A stretch of DNA of 11,500 nucleotides from NCBI GenBank assembly GCA_002327525.1, contig DCWG01000068.1, forward strand, positions 1 to 11,500. The letters are read 5' to 3'. This DNA is from Gammaproteobacteria bacterium UBA2168 (GTDB lineage: Bacteria > Pseudomonadota > Gammaproteobacteria > Pseudomonadales > Azotimanducaceae). A model generated the notes under the pieces. The model was not told the DNA's origin. It was given only the letters and a program-made list of their open reading frames with translations, and did not search any database. Within the stretch, counting starts at the first letter, position 1, and the number at the start of each line of letters is the position of its first letter. The position numbers and the translations under genes were made by a program. Positions 5,602 to 11,500 of the stretch are shown here, piece after piece.

Positions 5602-6392
5602 ACCAACCCATCAAGTACGTAGACGAACTGAACGAGTATTACGGTTCTCTCGGCCACCCCCCTTATCAGTGGACGATAAACGACTCGGCACCTTTGTATC
5701 GCCTGGACAGACCCCTGAACGAGTGCACTGTCAGTCTCCTCACCTCCGGGGGTGTATCTCGCACATGTGAATTGCCGTTCGATCCCGATGCCCGCAATGA
5801 CCATCGCCTGGACGAAGTCGCCAATGGCACACCCGAAGACGATTTTCAGATCCACGACAGCTACTACGATCACACGGACGCCGACCGCGACATCAATTGC
5901 ATCTTTCCGCTGCAACGCCTGCGCGAACTAGCGGAAGACGGTGAAATCGGCGCCCTGGCGAATCGACTCTGGAGTGGATTCATGGGTCGCATCTACAACC
6001 GCTCGAAGGTGCTCGAGGAATCCGGCCCCGCGTTCGCCGAAGAGCTGGAGAGAGATGGTGTCGACATACTGATCGCAGCACCCAGCTGACCGCTGGATCA
6101 CCAGACCGTGGGTCTGGTCTGCAGATTACTTGAGGAACGCGGCATCGCCACCACGTACGTGGCAACCGGGCGTGATCTGGCATCGCTGGTCAACCCGCCA
6201 CGATGCCTGTTCGTCAATCACCCGATGGGCAACAACTTCGGAGCGCCGGGAGATCGCAGCATGCAGATGGAAATTCTACGCACCGCACTGTCGCTCATCT
6301 ACACGGTCGGAGAAGGCGGCACCATGGTGGAGTACCCGACCAACTGGGAAACGCCGTTCCGGTTTCTACCGGCAGGACGGCGCGCCGGCTAG
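5598..6392 (+). CDS. GrdB-family selenoprotein (glycine/sarcosine/betaine reductase selenoprotein B-like) with in-frame TGA = Sec
   Basis: A single frame runs from ATG 5598 to TAG 6390-6392, interrupted only by TGA at 6087-6089. Read as selenocysteine this gives 264 residues with Sec at 164. Both halves match one family. Before the TGA are CTVSLLTSGGVS (43-54), LPFDPD, HDSYYDHTDADRDINCIFPLQRLRELAEDGEIG (read as consecutive blocks over 86-118), SGFMGRI and DGVDILIAAPS. Directly after Sec are PLDHQTVGLVCRLLEERGIA, NPPRCLFVNHPMGN and RTALSLIY. Family relatives have Sec or Cys between this IAAPS-like strand and P-x-x-HQT-x-GL. GrdB is the substrate-specific, Sec-containing subunit of clostridial glycine, sarcosine and betaine reductases. 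This short stand-alone protein lacks those partners in the window, so its reaction is unknown, though Sec implies redox or thiol chemistry. There is no Cys two residues from Sec; the nearest downstream is Cys175. It is coupled to the methyltransferase by ATGA. Standard gene calling would truncate it at 6089. Confidence 0.88.
6087..6089 (+). other. TGA selenocysteine codon (Sec164)
   Basis: The TGA sits in the middle of a conserved domain of the GrdB family, at the position where relatives carry Sec or Cys. The frame stays open for 100 further codons with family-matching sequence, and a stable hairpin begins 10 bases after it. TGA is used as a true stop by neighbouring genes (3574-3576, 5599-5601, 7236-7238), so this is local recoding and not a changed genetic code. 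Confidence 0.87.
6090..6118 (+). promoter_or_regulatory. Bacterial SECIS-like hairpin
   Basis: Starting 10 bases after the TGA, ACCAGACC (6100-6107) pairs perfectly with GGTCTGGT (6111-6118) across a GTG triloop. Bacterial SECIS elements lie inside the coding sequence just after the UGA and present a G at the start of a small apical loop about 16-37 bases downstream, recognised by SelB. Here the loop begins 18 bases after the UGA and starts with G. The GGTCTG run recalls the apical region of the E. coli fdhF element. SelB recognition itself is inferred. Confidence 0.65.
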
Positions 6393-6491
6393 CTTGTTCC
6401 CGTCCCAATAGTCGCCAATCTGCATGTGGAACCGGAGGCAGGGTTGTTACGGCACCGAATCAGGTAGGCTATCGGTTTTGCCGGAGCGCCC

Positions 6492-7238
6492 ATGCACATT
6501 CTGCTAACCAATGACGACAGCCACGATTCGCCGCTGTTTCTGTTCACCATTCGTATCCTGAAAGAACTCGGCGAGGTCACCGTCGTCGTACCCGCGCAGG
6601 AGCAGAGCTGGAAGGGAAAGTCGATGACCCGCTTCGGAGCGTTGTACGTCGACCGTATCGACCTGCACGGTACTCCGGCCTGGTCGGTATCCGGGACTCC
6701 CGCCGACTGTGTGAATCTAGCGATCTACAATCTGATGGACGTGCGGCCGGACATCGTGGTCTCCGGCATCAACATCGGCACCAACACCGGACTCGCCTTC
6801 TTCATGGCATCGGGCACGCTCGGCGCCTGCTTCGAGGCCAACATCGCGCGTATCCCCGCCATCGCCCTGTCACAGTGGATGACGTACCAGGACCATGAGC
6901 AGTGGAATTCAGAGCGTTCGTTCAACCCGGAGTCGCTCGCCAGGATGGAACAGAACGTGCGCACTCTGATGCCCTCGATATGGAAATACGTAGAGCGGCT
7001 CGACACTCCCACCACGTGGAGCTTCAATCTGCCGGATCATCTGAATGACACCGACATCGTCAGGGCGCGCCTCGGCCATACCTTTTACGGTCAGTGTTTT
7101 ACACAACGCGGGGATCAGTACCACCACAGTCTACAGCGCTTCGATATCGACCAGGCACCGGACTCCGATCAAGCCGTCGTGTTCACGGGGCGCGCGAGCG
7201 CAACGCACATCGACATCACGCAGATAGGACAACACTGA
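6492..7238 (+). CDS. surE: SurE-family 5'/3'-nucleotidase (survival protein)
   Basis: This 248-residue protein of the SurE phosphatase family contains metal-dependent cytosolic nucleoside monophosphatases. The N-terminus MHILLTNDDS gives the metal-binding Asp8 and Asp9. QEQSWKGKSMT at 36-46 supplies the conserved Ser (Ser39), SGTPADCV lies at 67-74, SGINIGTN at 91-98 with the metal-ligand Asn94, and ASGTLGACFEA at 106-116 matches the usual YSGTVGAA block. The canonical NDDG becomes NDDS, and the C-terminal half is divergent, so the substrate may differ from the housekeeping SurE. That protein normally sits beside pcm/rpoS, which are not here. The ATG 6492 start has GGAG five bases upstream. 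It follows the selenoprotein gene by 99 bases on the same strand and may share its transcript, but the gap allows its own promoter. A terminator-like hairpin follows at 7264-7293. Confidence 0.88.
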   Translation: MHILLTNDDSHDSPLFLFTIRILKELGEVTVVVPAQEQSWKGKSMTRFGALYVDRIDLHGTPAWSVSGTPADCVNLAIYNLMDVRPDIVVSGINIGTNTGLAFFMASGTLGACFEANIARIPAIALSQWMTYQDHEQWNSERSFNPESLARMEQNVRTLMPSIWKYVERLDTPTTWSFNLPDHLNDTDIVRARLGHTFYGQCFTQRGDQYHHSLQRFDIDQAPDSDQAVVFTGRASATHIDITQIGQH

Positions 7239-7263
7239 ACGCGTGCTTCGTTCCTCCTCTGAC

Positions 7264-7293
7264 GGGCACGCGAATCGTGTGCCCATTCTCTTC
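7264..7293 (+). terminator. Rho-independent-type terminator after surE
   Basis: GGGCACGCG (7264-7272) pairs with CGTGTGCCC (7276-7284), a 9-bp stem with one G-U pair and an AAT loop, followed by a pyrimidine-rich, T-containing tail (ATTCTCTTCT). It lies between the convergent surE and M20 genes, 26 bases after the surE stop. The tail is not an unbroken T run, so efficiency may be moderate. The minus-strand reading lacks a T tract. Confidence 0.6.
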
Positions 7294-8457
7294 TCAGTCG
7301 GTGGGCAATTCGCATTCCACCACCGAGGCGAAGAAACTCGCCCCATAGGCCAGCGCATCGTCGTTGAAGTCATAACTCGGGTTGTGCACCGGTCGCGACG
7401 TATTGCCGTTCCCAAGCAGAAGATAACAGCCTGGAACCTCTTCCAGCATGAAGGAAAAATCCTCGGAGCCGGTACCCGCCGGCAGATCGCGGTGCACGTT
7501 TGCCTCGCCTACCAATTCATCGCACACGTCCGCCGCCACCGATGCCGCCTCAGCGTCATTCACCACCGGATGGAACACGGTTCTGAAGTCCACACTCGCC
7601 ACCCCTCCGTGCGCTCGCGCAATGCCCTGGGCGAGTTCCATGAGGCGGCGCTCTATGAGTTCCATCACTTTGATCGACAAGGTGCGCACGGTGCCGGAAA
7701 GCCTCGCGGAGGCTGGAATGACATTGTAGGCATCCCCTGAGCGTACCTGCGTCACGGATACCACGGCCGTATCTGTTGGACGAACATTGCGCGACACAAC
7801 CGTCTGCAGCGACAGCGCGAGTTCGGCCGCGATCATCACCGGATCTACCGACTCGTGCGGGAACGCTCCGTGCGCGCCAGTGCCCGCGATTTCGATATCG
7901 AAGAAGGCACCGGCCGCGGTCACCGTACCGGCGGTGGCTCCGAACTGGCCTACCGGCATACCCGGCGCATTGTGCATACCAAATAGGCGGTCACAGGGAA
8001 AGTCGTGAAACAGCCCGTCGTCTATCATCGCGCGCGCACCGCCGATACCCTCCTCTGCCGGCTGAAAGATGAAGTTGACCTGACCGCGGAAGTTACGCGT
8101 GCGCGACAGGTAGCGTGCAGCACCCAGCAGCATCGCCATGTGCCCATCGTGACCGCATGCATGCATACATCCCTCATTGGCAGAGCGGTGCGCGAAATCG
8201 TTCTGCTCGACGATCGGCAAGGCGTCCATATCCGCGCGAAGACCGATGGAGGCGGTTTCGTTACCCACACGCAACACGCCCACCACGCCGGTCTTGCCCA
8301 TGCCTCGGTGCACGGTCACGCCAAATTGCTCTAGCTTGGAGGCCACGAAATCCGCGGTGCGCGCTTCTTCGAATCCGAACTCCGGATGTGCGTGAATGTC
8401 GCGGCGCCAGGCCGCCAACTCTTCCTGTACCGCAACGATCTCTTCTACCAGCGCCAT
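7294..8457 (-). CDS. M20-family metallo-amidohydrolase (hippurate hydrolase/IAA-amino acid hydrolase-like)
   Basis: This 387-residue enzyme is of peptidase family M20, subfamily D, which cleaves N-acyl-amino acids and related amides with a two-metal site. From ATG 8457 the landmarks are RRDIHAHPEFGFEE (18-31), GLRADMDALP (72-81), MHACGHDGHMAMLLGAA (98-114; Cys101 and His103 are metal ligands), FQPAEEG (131-137, catalytic and metal-binding Glu), MHNAPG (His162), GTGAHGAFPHESVDP of the dimerisation domain, AGTGSEDFSFM and the C-terminal VHNPSYDFND. The length fits HipO-type enzymes. A longer start at 8538 exists, but the added 27 residues are not family-like, and GAGGGG just upstream supports 8457. 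There is no signal peptide, so it is cytosolic. It is on the same strand as the alpha/beta hydrolase but 236 bases away, so co-transcription is uncertain. The exact acyl-amino acid substrate cannot be read from sequence. Confidence 0.9.
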   Translation of the reverse strand: MALVEEIVAVQEELAAWRRDIHAHPEFGFEEARTADFVASKLEQFGVTVHRGMGKTGVVGVLRVGNETASIGLRADMDALPIVEQNDFAHRSANEGCMHACGHDGHMAMLLGAARYLSRTRNFRGQVNFIFQPAEEGIGGARAMIDDGLFHDFPCDRLFGMHNAPGMPVGQFGATAGTVTAAGAFFDIEIAGTGAHGAFPHESVDPVMIAAELALSLQTVVSRNVRPTDTAVVSVTQVRSGDAYNVIPASARLSGTVRTLSIKVMELIERRLMELAQGIARAHGGVASVDFRTVFHPVVNDAEAASVAADVCDELVGEANVHRDLPAGTGSEDFSFMLEEVPGCYLLLGNGNTSRPVHNPSYDFNDDALAYGASFFASVVECELPTD

Positions 8458-8693
8458 TGTCCCCTCTTCGAACTTCCTGTTTGACCCTGAAGCACCACGA
8501 CAACCGGACGATACTGACGATATGGGTGCGACCTTCACAATATCTTATGAGAGGCTCAGGCCGGCCGAAAGTACGTGTCCGTCTTCGATCCCTCCGGGAC
8601 CCGCATAAAGTATGAGGAAAGCCATGTCATATAGCCACGTCACCATCAAACGCGGCGGCGGCCGAGATTCCGGCAGCAGTTCGTAGCGGTTTG
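8458..8693. other. 236-base intergenic gap between two minus-strand hydrolase genes
   Basis: Nothing clearly functional was recognised. It contains short palindromic GC stretches (GGCCGGCC near 8563-8570; TCCCTCCGGGA near 8588-8598) and tiny frames of under 30 codons without convincing start sites. It presumably holds the promoter of the M20 gene and the end of the alpha/beta hydrolase transcript. Confidence 0.4.
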
Positions 8694-9464
8694 TCAGCGC
8701 TCCTCGTTCGACAGAAAACGTATCACGCGATCAAGCCAAGCGTCGCATTGGCGATGGGGTGCATGACCGGTATCAGCCAACCACACTTGTGCCACGGGGG
8801 CGCGACTGAGCACGGCGATAGTGCGCATGTGGGTGTCGCTGCCGTAGGGATCCTCGCCCCCCTGAATAACCATCACGGGCACCTCGAGACATTCGAGCGC
8901 TGCACGAATATCACAGCCGCTAAAGCCAGGATGAAGCCACATGCCGCTCCAGCCGGCAAAAAGTGCGTCCGCACCCGCACCGTGATACCGGCTCAGTTCA
9001 TCGCGCAACCGTCCGTCCTGCGAGAATCGTGTGCGCAGATCACGAATACCCTGCAGGGTGCGCTCCTCCACAACCGTGTGGGGTGCCTCGGCCACCACAC
9101 GCAGGGCACGTCCCGGATTGGACGCCGCAAACTCCAGCGAGATGGTCGCGCCATCGCTGTGGCCGTAAAACAACGCCGCGTCGATCCCCTCGCTGTCCAA
9201 CACCCTCGGCAGCCAATCGAGTGCTTCGGTTGTCAGAAAATCGGTTGCCCAGGGTTCGTTGCGCGGAACCGAACGACCGTATCCGCGCCGATCGTACAGA
9301 AACACGGCGCGTCCGCTCGCCTCGTGCAACGTCTGTGGGAAACCGCTGCCAAGCCACTGTGAGACACTCCCCAGCCCCTCGTGCATCATTACGATAGGCA
9401 CACGGTCTGCGTCGCGCTTGCCGATCCATGCGCGATACAACTGCTGGTTATCGATGCTCGACAT
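8694..9464 (-). CDS. Alpha/beta hydrolase (HEGLGS-type)
   Basis: This 256-residue single-domain alpha/beta hydrolase has the oxyanion region MMHEGLGSVSQW at 26-37 (HEGLG in place of the usual HGxxG), YDRRGYGRS at 57-65 and the nucleophile elbow GHSDGA at 101-106 with Ser103. The predicted acid is Asp205 (IQGGEDPYG, 200-208) and the predicted His is His234 (DTGHAPH, 231-237), so the catalytic triad is complete. The family contains esterases, lactonases and C-C hydrolases, and many bacterial HEGLGS proteins have no known substrate, so no specific reaction is assigned. ATG 9464 is preceded by AGGAG at short spacing. No signal peptide is seen. The gene is divergent from the beta-glucuronidase gene, sharing a 241-base intergenic region with it, and sits upstream of the M20 hydrolase on the same strand. 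Confidence 0.87.
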   Translation of the reverse strand: MSSIDNQQLYRAWIGKRDADRVPIVMMHEGLGSVSQWLGSGFPQTLHEASGRAVFLYDRRGYGRSVPRNEPWATDFLTTEALDWLPRVLDSEGIDAALFYGHSDGATISLEFAASNPGRALRVVAEAPHTVVEERTLQGIRDLRTRFSQDGRLRDELSRYHGAGADALFAGWSGMWLHPGFSGCDIRAALECLEVPVMVIQGGEDPYGSDTHMRTIAVLSRAPVAQVWLADTGHAPHRQCDAWLDRVIRFLSNEER

Positions 9465-9643
9465 GTGCTCCTACCTGGGCTCCACAGGTGCAGGATGCAA
9501 TACTCACGATCTCTGAGACAACAGGTCCAGCCCAGCTGCCAGAGCGGCCTCTATTAGCCACTCGTATCGACAGAGGGTTCGAGTACGACGACTCTCAGAG
9601 CCCCACTAGTCGAGGGTAGCAGCACCTGTTTCGAGGGGCGATC

Positions 9644-9671
9644 CCCCGCTGGCCGAGGGCCAGCCCAGGGG
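9644..9671. other. GC-rich hairpin in the divergent promoter region
   Basis: GCTGGCC (9648-9654) and GGCCAGC (9658-9664) form a perfect 7-bp stem with a GAG loop. CCCC (9644-9647) and GGGG (9668-9671) extend it across a 3-base bulge. There is no T tract, so it is not a typical terminator for either strand. It lies 35-60 bases before the beta-glucuronidase start, where an operator or leader structure would be plausible. The rest of the 9465-9705 gap shows no gene. Confidence 0.45.
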
Positions 9672-9705
9672 CTATGGTGACATTTCACGTTTCTCGGGGT
9701 CCGTC

Positions 9706-11457
9706 ATGCTGCCTCTGTCCGATCTGTCCGTGCAAAGTCCTCATCTGCGCAACAGCGTGAGTCTGGACGGACCCTGGCACATCATCATCGATCCATACGA
9801 GACCGGCGCCCGAAACATGTTCGGCGAGCCCAACCCGTTCGGCTATCACCTCAATCGCTCTCCTGCCACTCACTGGTCGGCCGAGTACGACTTCGCCAAC
9901 TCACCCACGCTGGACGTACCTGGTGACTGGAACACCCAGCGCGATGATCTGCTGTGGTACGAGGGCACTCTCTGGTACCAGCGTGATGTGCCTGTTCTGC
10001 CTGAAGGCGAGCGTCATTTCCTGCGCTTCGGAGGCTCGAACTACGAAACCGAGGTATGGCTCAATGGTCAGCACCTGGGAGTACATCGCGGAGGGTTCAC
10101 GCCGTTCGATTTCGAGATCACGGACCATATCGATCAACGCAACTATCTCGTCGTACGAGTCGAAAACCAACGCCGTCGTGAGCGCCTGCCTACCCTCGAT
10201 AGCGACTGGTGGAACTACGGTGGCCTGACCCGTGAAGTGCTTCTGGTCGCAACACCGGCGAGTTTCGTTCGCGACTGGTTTCTGCATCTGGACACGAACG
10301 GTGAGCGCATCGTCGGCGAGATCCGGCTGGACGGCCCCGTGCAGGATGTGGAGCTGAGCATCGGCGCGGTGAAGGTCACCTTCACCCCGGATGATGACGG
10401 CCGCTGTGTCGTGGACGTTCCATTCGCCGGCGCGCTGTGGTCGCCGGACAACCCCGTCCTGCACGACGTGCAGCTCGTATGTGGCGAGGACATCCTCCGC
10501 GACCGTATCGGATTCCGCAGTCTCGCGCAGACCGGTGATCAGATCCGGCTGAACGACGCGCCCATACATCTGTGTGGAATCAGCTTGCACGAGGAAGCGC
10601 TCACTGAGCCCAGGCGCGCGCACTCAGAAGCAGACGCGCGAGCACTGCTCCAGACGGTGAAGGACCTCGGCTGCAACTTTGCGCGCCTCGCCCACTATCC
10701 ACACAGCGACCACATGGCGCGCGTGGCGGATGAGCTGGGGATTCTGCTCTGGGAGGAGATCCCCGTGTACTGGGCCGTGGACTGGGAAAACCCAGGTACC
10801 TACGCGGATGCAGAAAACCAGCTGCAAGAACTCATCCTGCGCGACCGCAACCGGGCCAGCGTCGCGCTCTGGTCAGTGGCCAATGAAACGCCCGTGGGCG
10901 ACGCACGCACCGCATTCCTAACGCGCCTGATCAACCATGGACGCGCTCTGGATCCGACGCGGATGTTCACAGCCGCCCTGTTCATGCGTCCTTCCAAGGA
11001 AACATCGGATCAGGGAACGATTCGCGTTCAGACCATGGACGATCCGCTCGCCGAGGTACTCGATGTGATGGGCTGCAATCAATACCTCGGCTGGTACTAC
11101 ACGAAAATCGAGGATATGCAGGATGCACGCTGGGACTCCGAGGTGGAGAAACCGCTGATCATGAGTGAGTTCGGCGCGGATGCACCTCTCGGACGCCGGG
11201 GCGCGGATACCGAGCGTTGGACGGAGGACTATCAGATGGCCGTTTACCGCGCGCAGTTCGCCATGCAGGACCGCATTCCTTTCCTGCGCGGCACGTCCCC
11301 CTGGATTCTCAAGGATTTCCGTACACCGAAGAGACCACTACCGGGCATTCAGGACTACTTCAATCGCAAGGGGCTCGTCTCCGAGCGCGGCGAGCGTAAG
11401 GCCGTATGGGGTGTCGTAGCGGCACACTACGCCAACAAGCAGGGCACTACTCGGTAG
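9706..11457 (+). CDS. Glycoside hydrolase family 2, beta-glucuronidase-like
   Basis: This 583-residue GH2 enzyme hydrolyses terminal beta-glycosides with retention. The N-terminal sugar-binding jelly-roll (about 1-185) includes LWYQRDV, WLNGQHLGVHRGGFTPFDFEIT and the NYGGLTREV motif at 170-178. An immunoglobulin-like domain follows (about 186-275), then a TIM barrel from about 278 (LCGISLHEE, ARLAHYPHSDHMARVADELGILLWEEIPVYW read in blocks from 289 to 356). The acid/base is Glu394 in SVANETPVG and the nucleophile Glu488 in MSEFGADA. Near the C-terminus SPWILKDFRTP and NRKG (553-556) match beta-glucuronidases: the N-x-K motif (Asn553, Lys555) contacts the glucuronate carboxylate in the E. coli enzyme, so a uronide substrate is favoured over galactoside. 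The length is close to E. coli UidA. There is no signal peptide, so uptake of small glucuronides is implied. The start ATG 9706 has a weak GGGG site. No transporter or uronate pathway genes are visible beside it. Confidence 0.9.
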   Translation: MLPLSDLSVQSPHLRNSVSLDGPWHIIIDPYETGARNMFGEPNPFGYHLNRSPATHWSAEYDFANSPTLDVPGDWNTQRDDLLWYEGTLWYQRDVPVLPEGERHFLRFGGSNYETEVWLNGQHLGVHRGGFTPFDFEITDHIDQRNYLVVRVENQRRRERLPTLDSDWWNYGGLTREVLLVATPASFVRDWFLHLDTNGERIVGEIRLDGPVQDVELSIGAVKVTFTPDDDGRCVVDVPFAGALWSPDNPVLHDVQLVCGEDILRDRIGFRSLAQTGDQIRLNDAPIHLCGISLHEEALTEPRRAHSEADARALLQTVKDLGCNFARLAHYPHSDHMARVADELGILLWEEIPVYWAVDWENPGTYADAENQLQELILRDRNRASVALWSVANETPVGDARTAFLTRLINHGRALDPTRMFTAALFMRPSKETSDQGTIRVQTMDDPLAEVLDVMGCNQYLGWYYTKIEDMQDARWDSEVEKPLIMSEFGADAPLGRRGADTERWTEDYQMAVYRAQFAMQDRIPFLRGTSPWILKDFRTPKRPLPGIQDYFNRKGLVSERGERKAVWGVVAAHYANKQGTTR

Positions 11458-11481
11458 AGCCCCCTCACCTGCCATGCTCTG

Positions 11482-11495
11482 CGCCGGTGCCGGCG
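11482..11495 (+). terminator. Possible terminator stem after the beta-glucuronidase gene
   Basis: CGCCGG (11482-11487) and CCGGCG (11490-11495) are perfect inverted copies separated by TG, 24 bases after the stop codon. The window ends 5 bases later, so a T tract cannot be checked and the very small loop would have to open. This is a weak suggestion. Confidence 0.25.
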
Positions 11496-11500
11496 GGCGG

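Noticed and set aside
6087..6089. TGA as a nonsense mutation or as tryptophan under a changed code
   Set aside because: Neighbouring genes end properly at TGA, the downstream half remains conserved, and the family carries Sec or Cys at this place.
6108..6392. A separate small gene starting at GTG 6108 after the TGA
   Set aside because: It is in the same frame as the upstream gene, has no ribosome binding site, and begins inside a conserved family motif (PLDHQTVGL). Selenocysteine readthrough explains it better.
7243..7740. Long plus-strand frame opposite the M20 gene
   Set aside because: It is antisense to clear M20 catalytic motifs and has no recognisable protein features; a shadow of high-GC coding sequence.
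8458..8538. N-terminal extension of the M20 enzyme to an upstream start at 8538
   Set aside because: The added residues are not family-like, and GAGGGG supports the start at 8457, which gives the normal family length.
8530..8640. Tiny reading frames in the gap between the M20 and alpha/beta hydrolase genes
   Set aside because: All are under 30 codons, lack convincing ribosome binding sites and resemble no known small protein.
9484..9629. Two nested 8-base inverted repeats in the intergenic region (ACAGGTGC/GCACCTGT and CTCTGAGA/TCTCAGAG)
   Set aside because: The arms are far apart and the sequence between them does not pair. About one such 8-mer pair is expected by chance in a region of this size.

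Overview
The window (about 60% GC, dense coding on both strands, short overlaps and Shine-Dalgarno sites) looks like a chromosomal segment of a proteobacterium, most likely marine or environmental and gammaproteobacterial. That placement is an inference from gene content (Tat-exported SoxC, SoxD-type cytochrome c, SurE), not a computed one. TGA serves as an ordinary stop for several genes here, but one gene carries an in-frame TGA that is best read as selenocysteine, so the organism probably decodes Sec.

Layout. (1) 1-932, minus strand: the N-terminal part of a secreted neutral-ceramidase-like protein runs off the left edge. It is preceded and coupled (TGATG overlap) by the wreck of a winged-helix/TPR regulator. 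(2) 1025-3576, plus strand: an eroded AGE-family (N-acylglucosamine 2-epimerase-like) gene, then an intact SoxC-type molybdenum sulfane/sulfite dehydrogenase overlapping a short mono-heme SoxD-type cytochrome c. (3) 3583-4455, minus strand: an SDR oxidoreductase of the peroxisomal trans-2-enoyl-CoA reductase-like branch, convergent with soxD. (4) 4594-6392, plus strand: a SAM-dependent O-methyltransferase-fold protein overlapping by ATGA a GrdB-family selenoprotein (TGA at 6087-6089 with a hairpin just downstream), followed by surE and a terminator-like hairpin. (5) 7294-9464, minus strand: an M20 amidohydrolase and an alpha/beta hydrolase. (6) 9706-11457, plus strand: a GH2 beta-glucuronidase.

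How the genes work together. SoxC and SoxD form a two-subunit periplasmic enzyme: a Moco-bearing catalytic subunit and its heme electron acceptor. The methyltransferase and selenoprotein form a translationally coupled pair of unknown substrate and are the most novel-looking unit in the window. The remaining hydrolases (M20, alpha/beta hydrolase, beta-glucuronidase, ceramidase-like) suggest scavenging of amide, ester and glucuronide conjugates, but no single pathway is evident.

No gene-free stretch exceeds 300 bases. The two largest gaps are 8458-8693 (no gene recognised) and 9465-9705 (divergent promoter region with a GC-rich hairpin). No tRNA, rRNA, insertion sequence, CRISPR array or phage gene was recognised.
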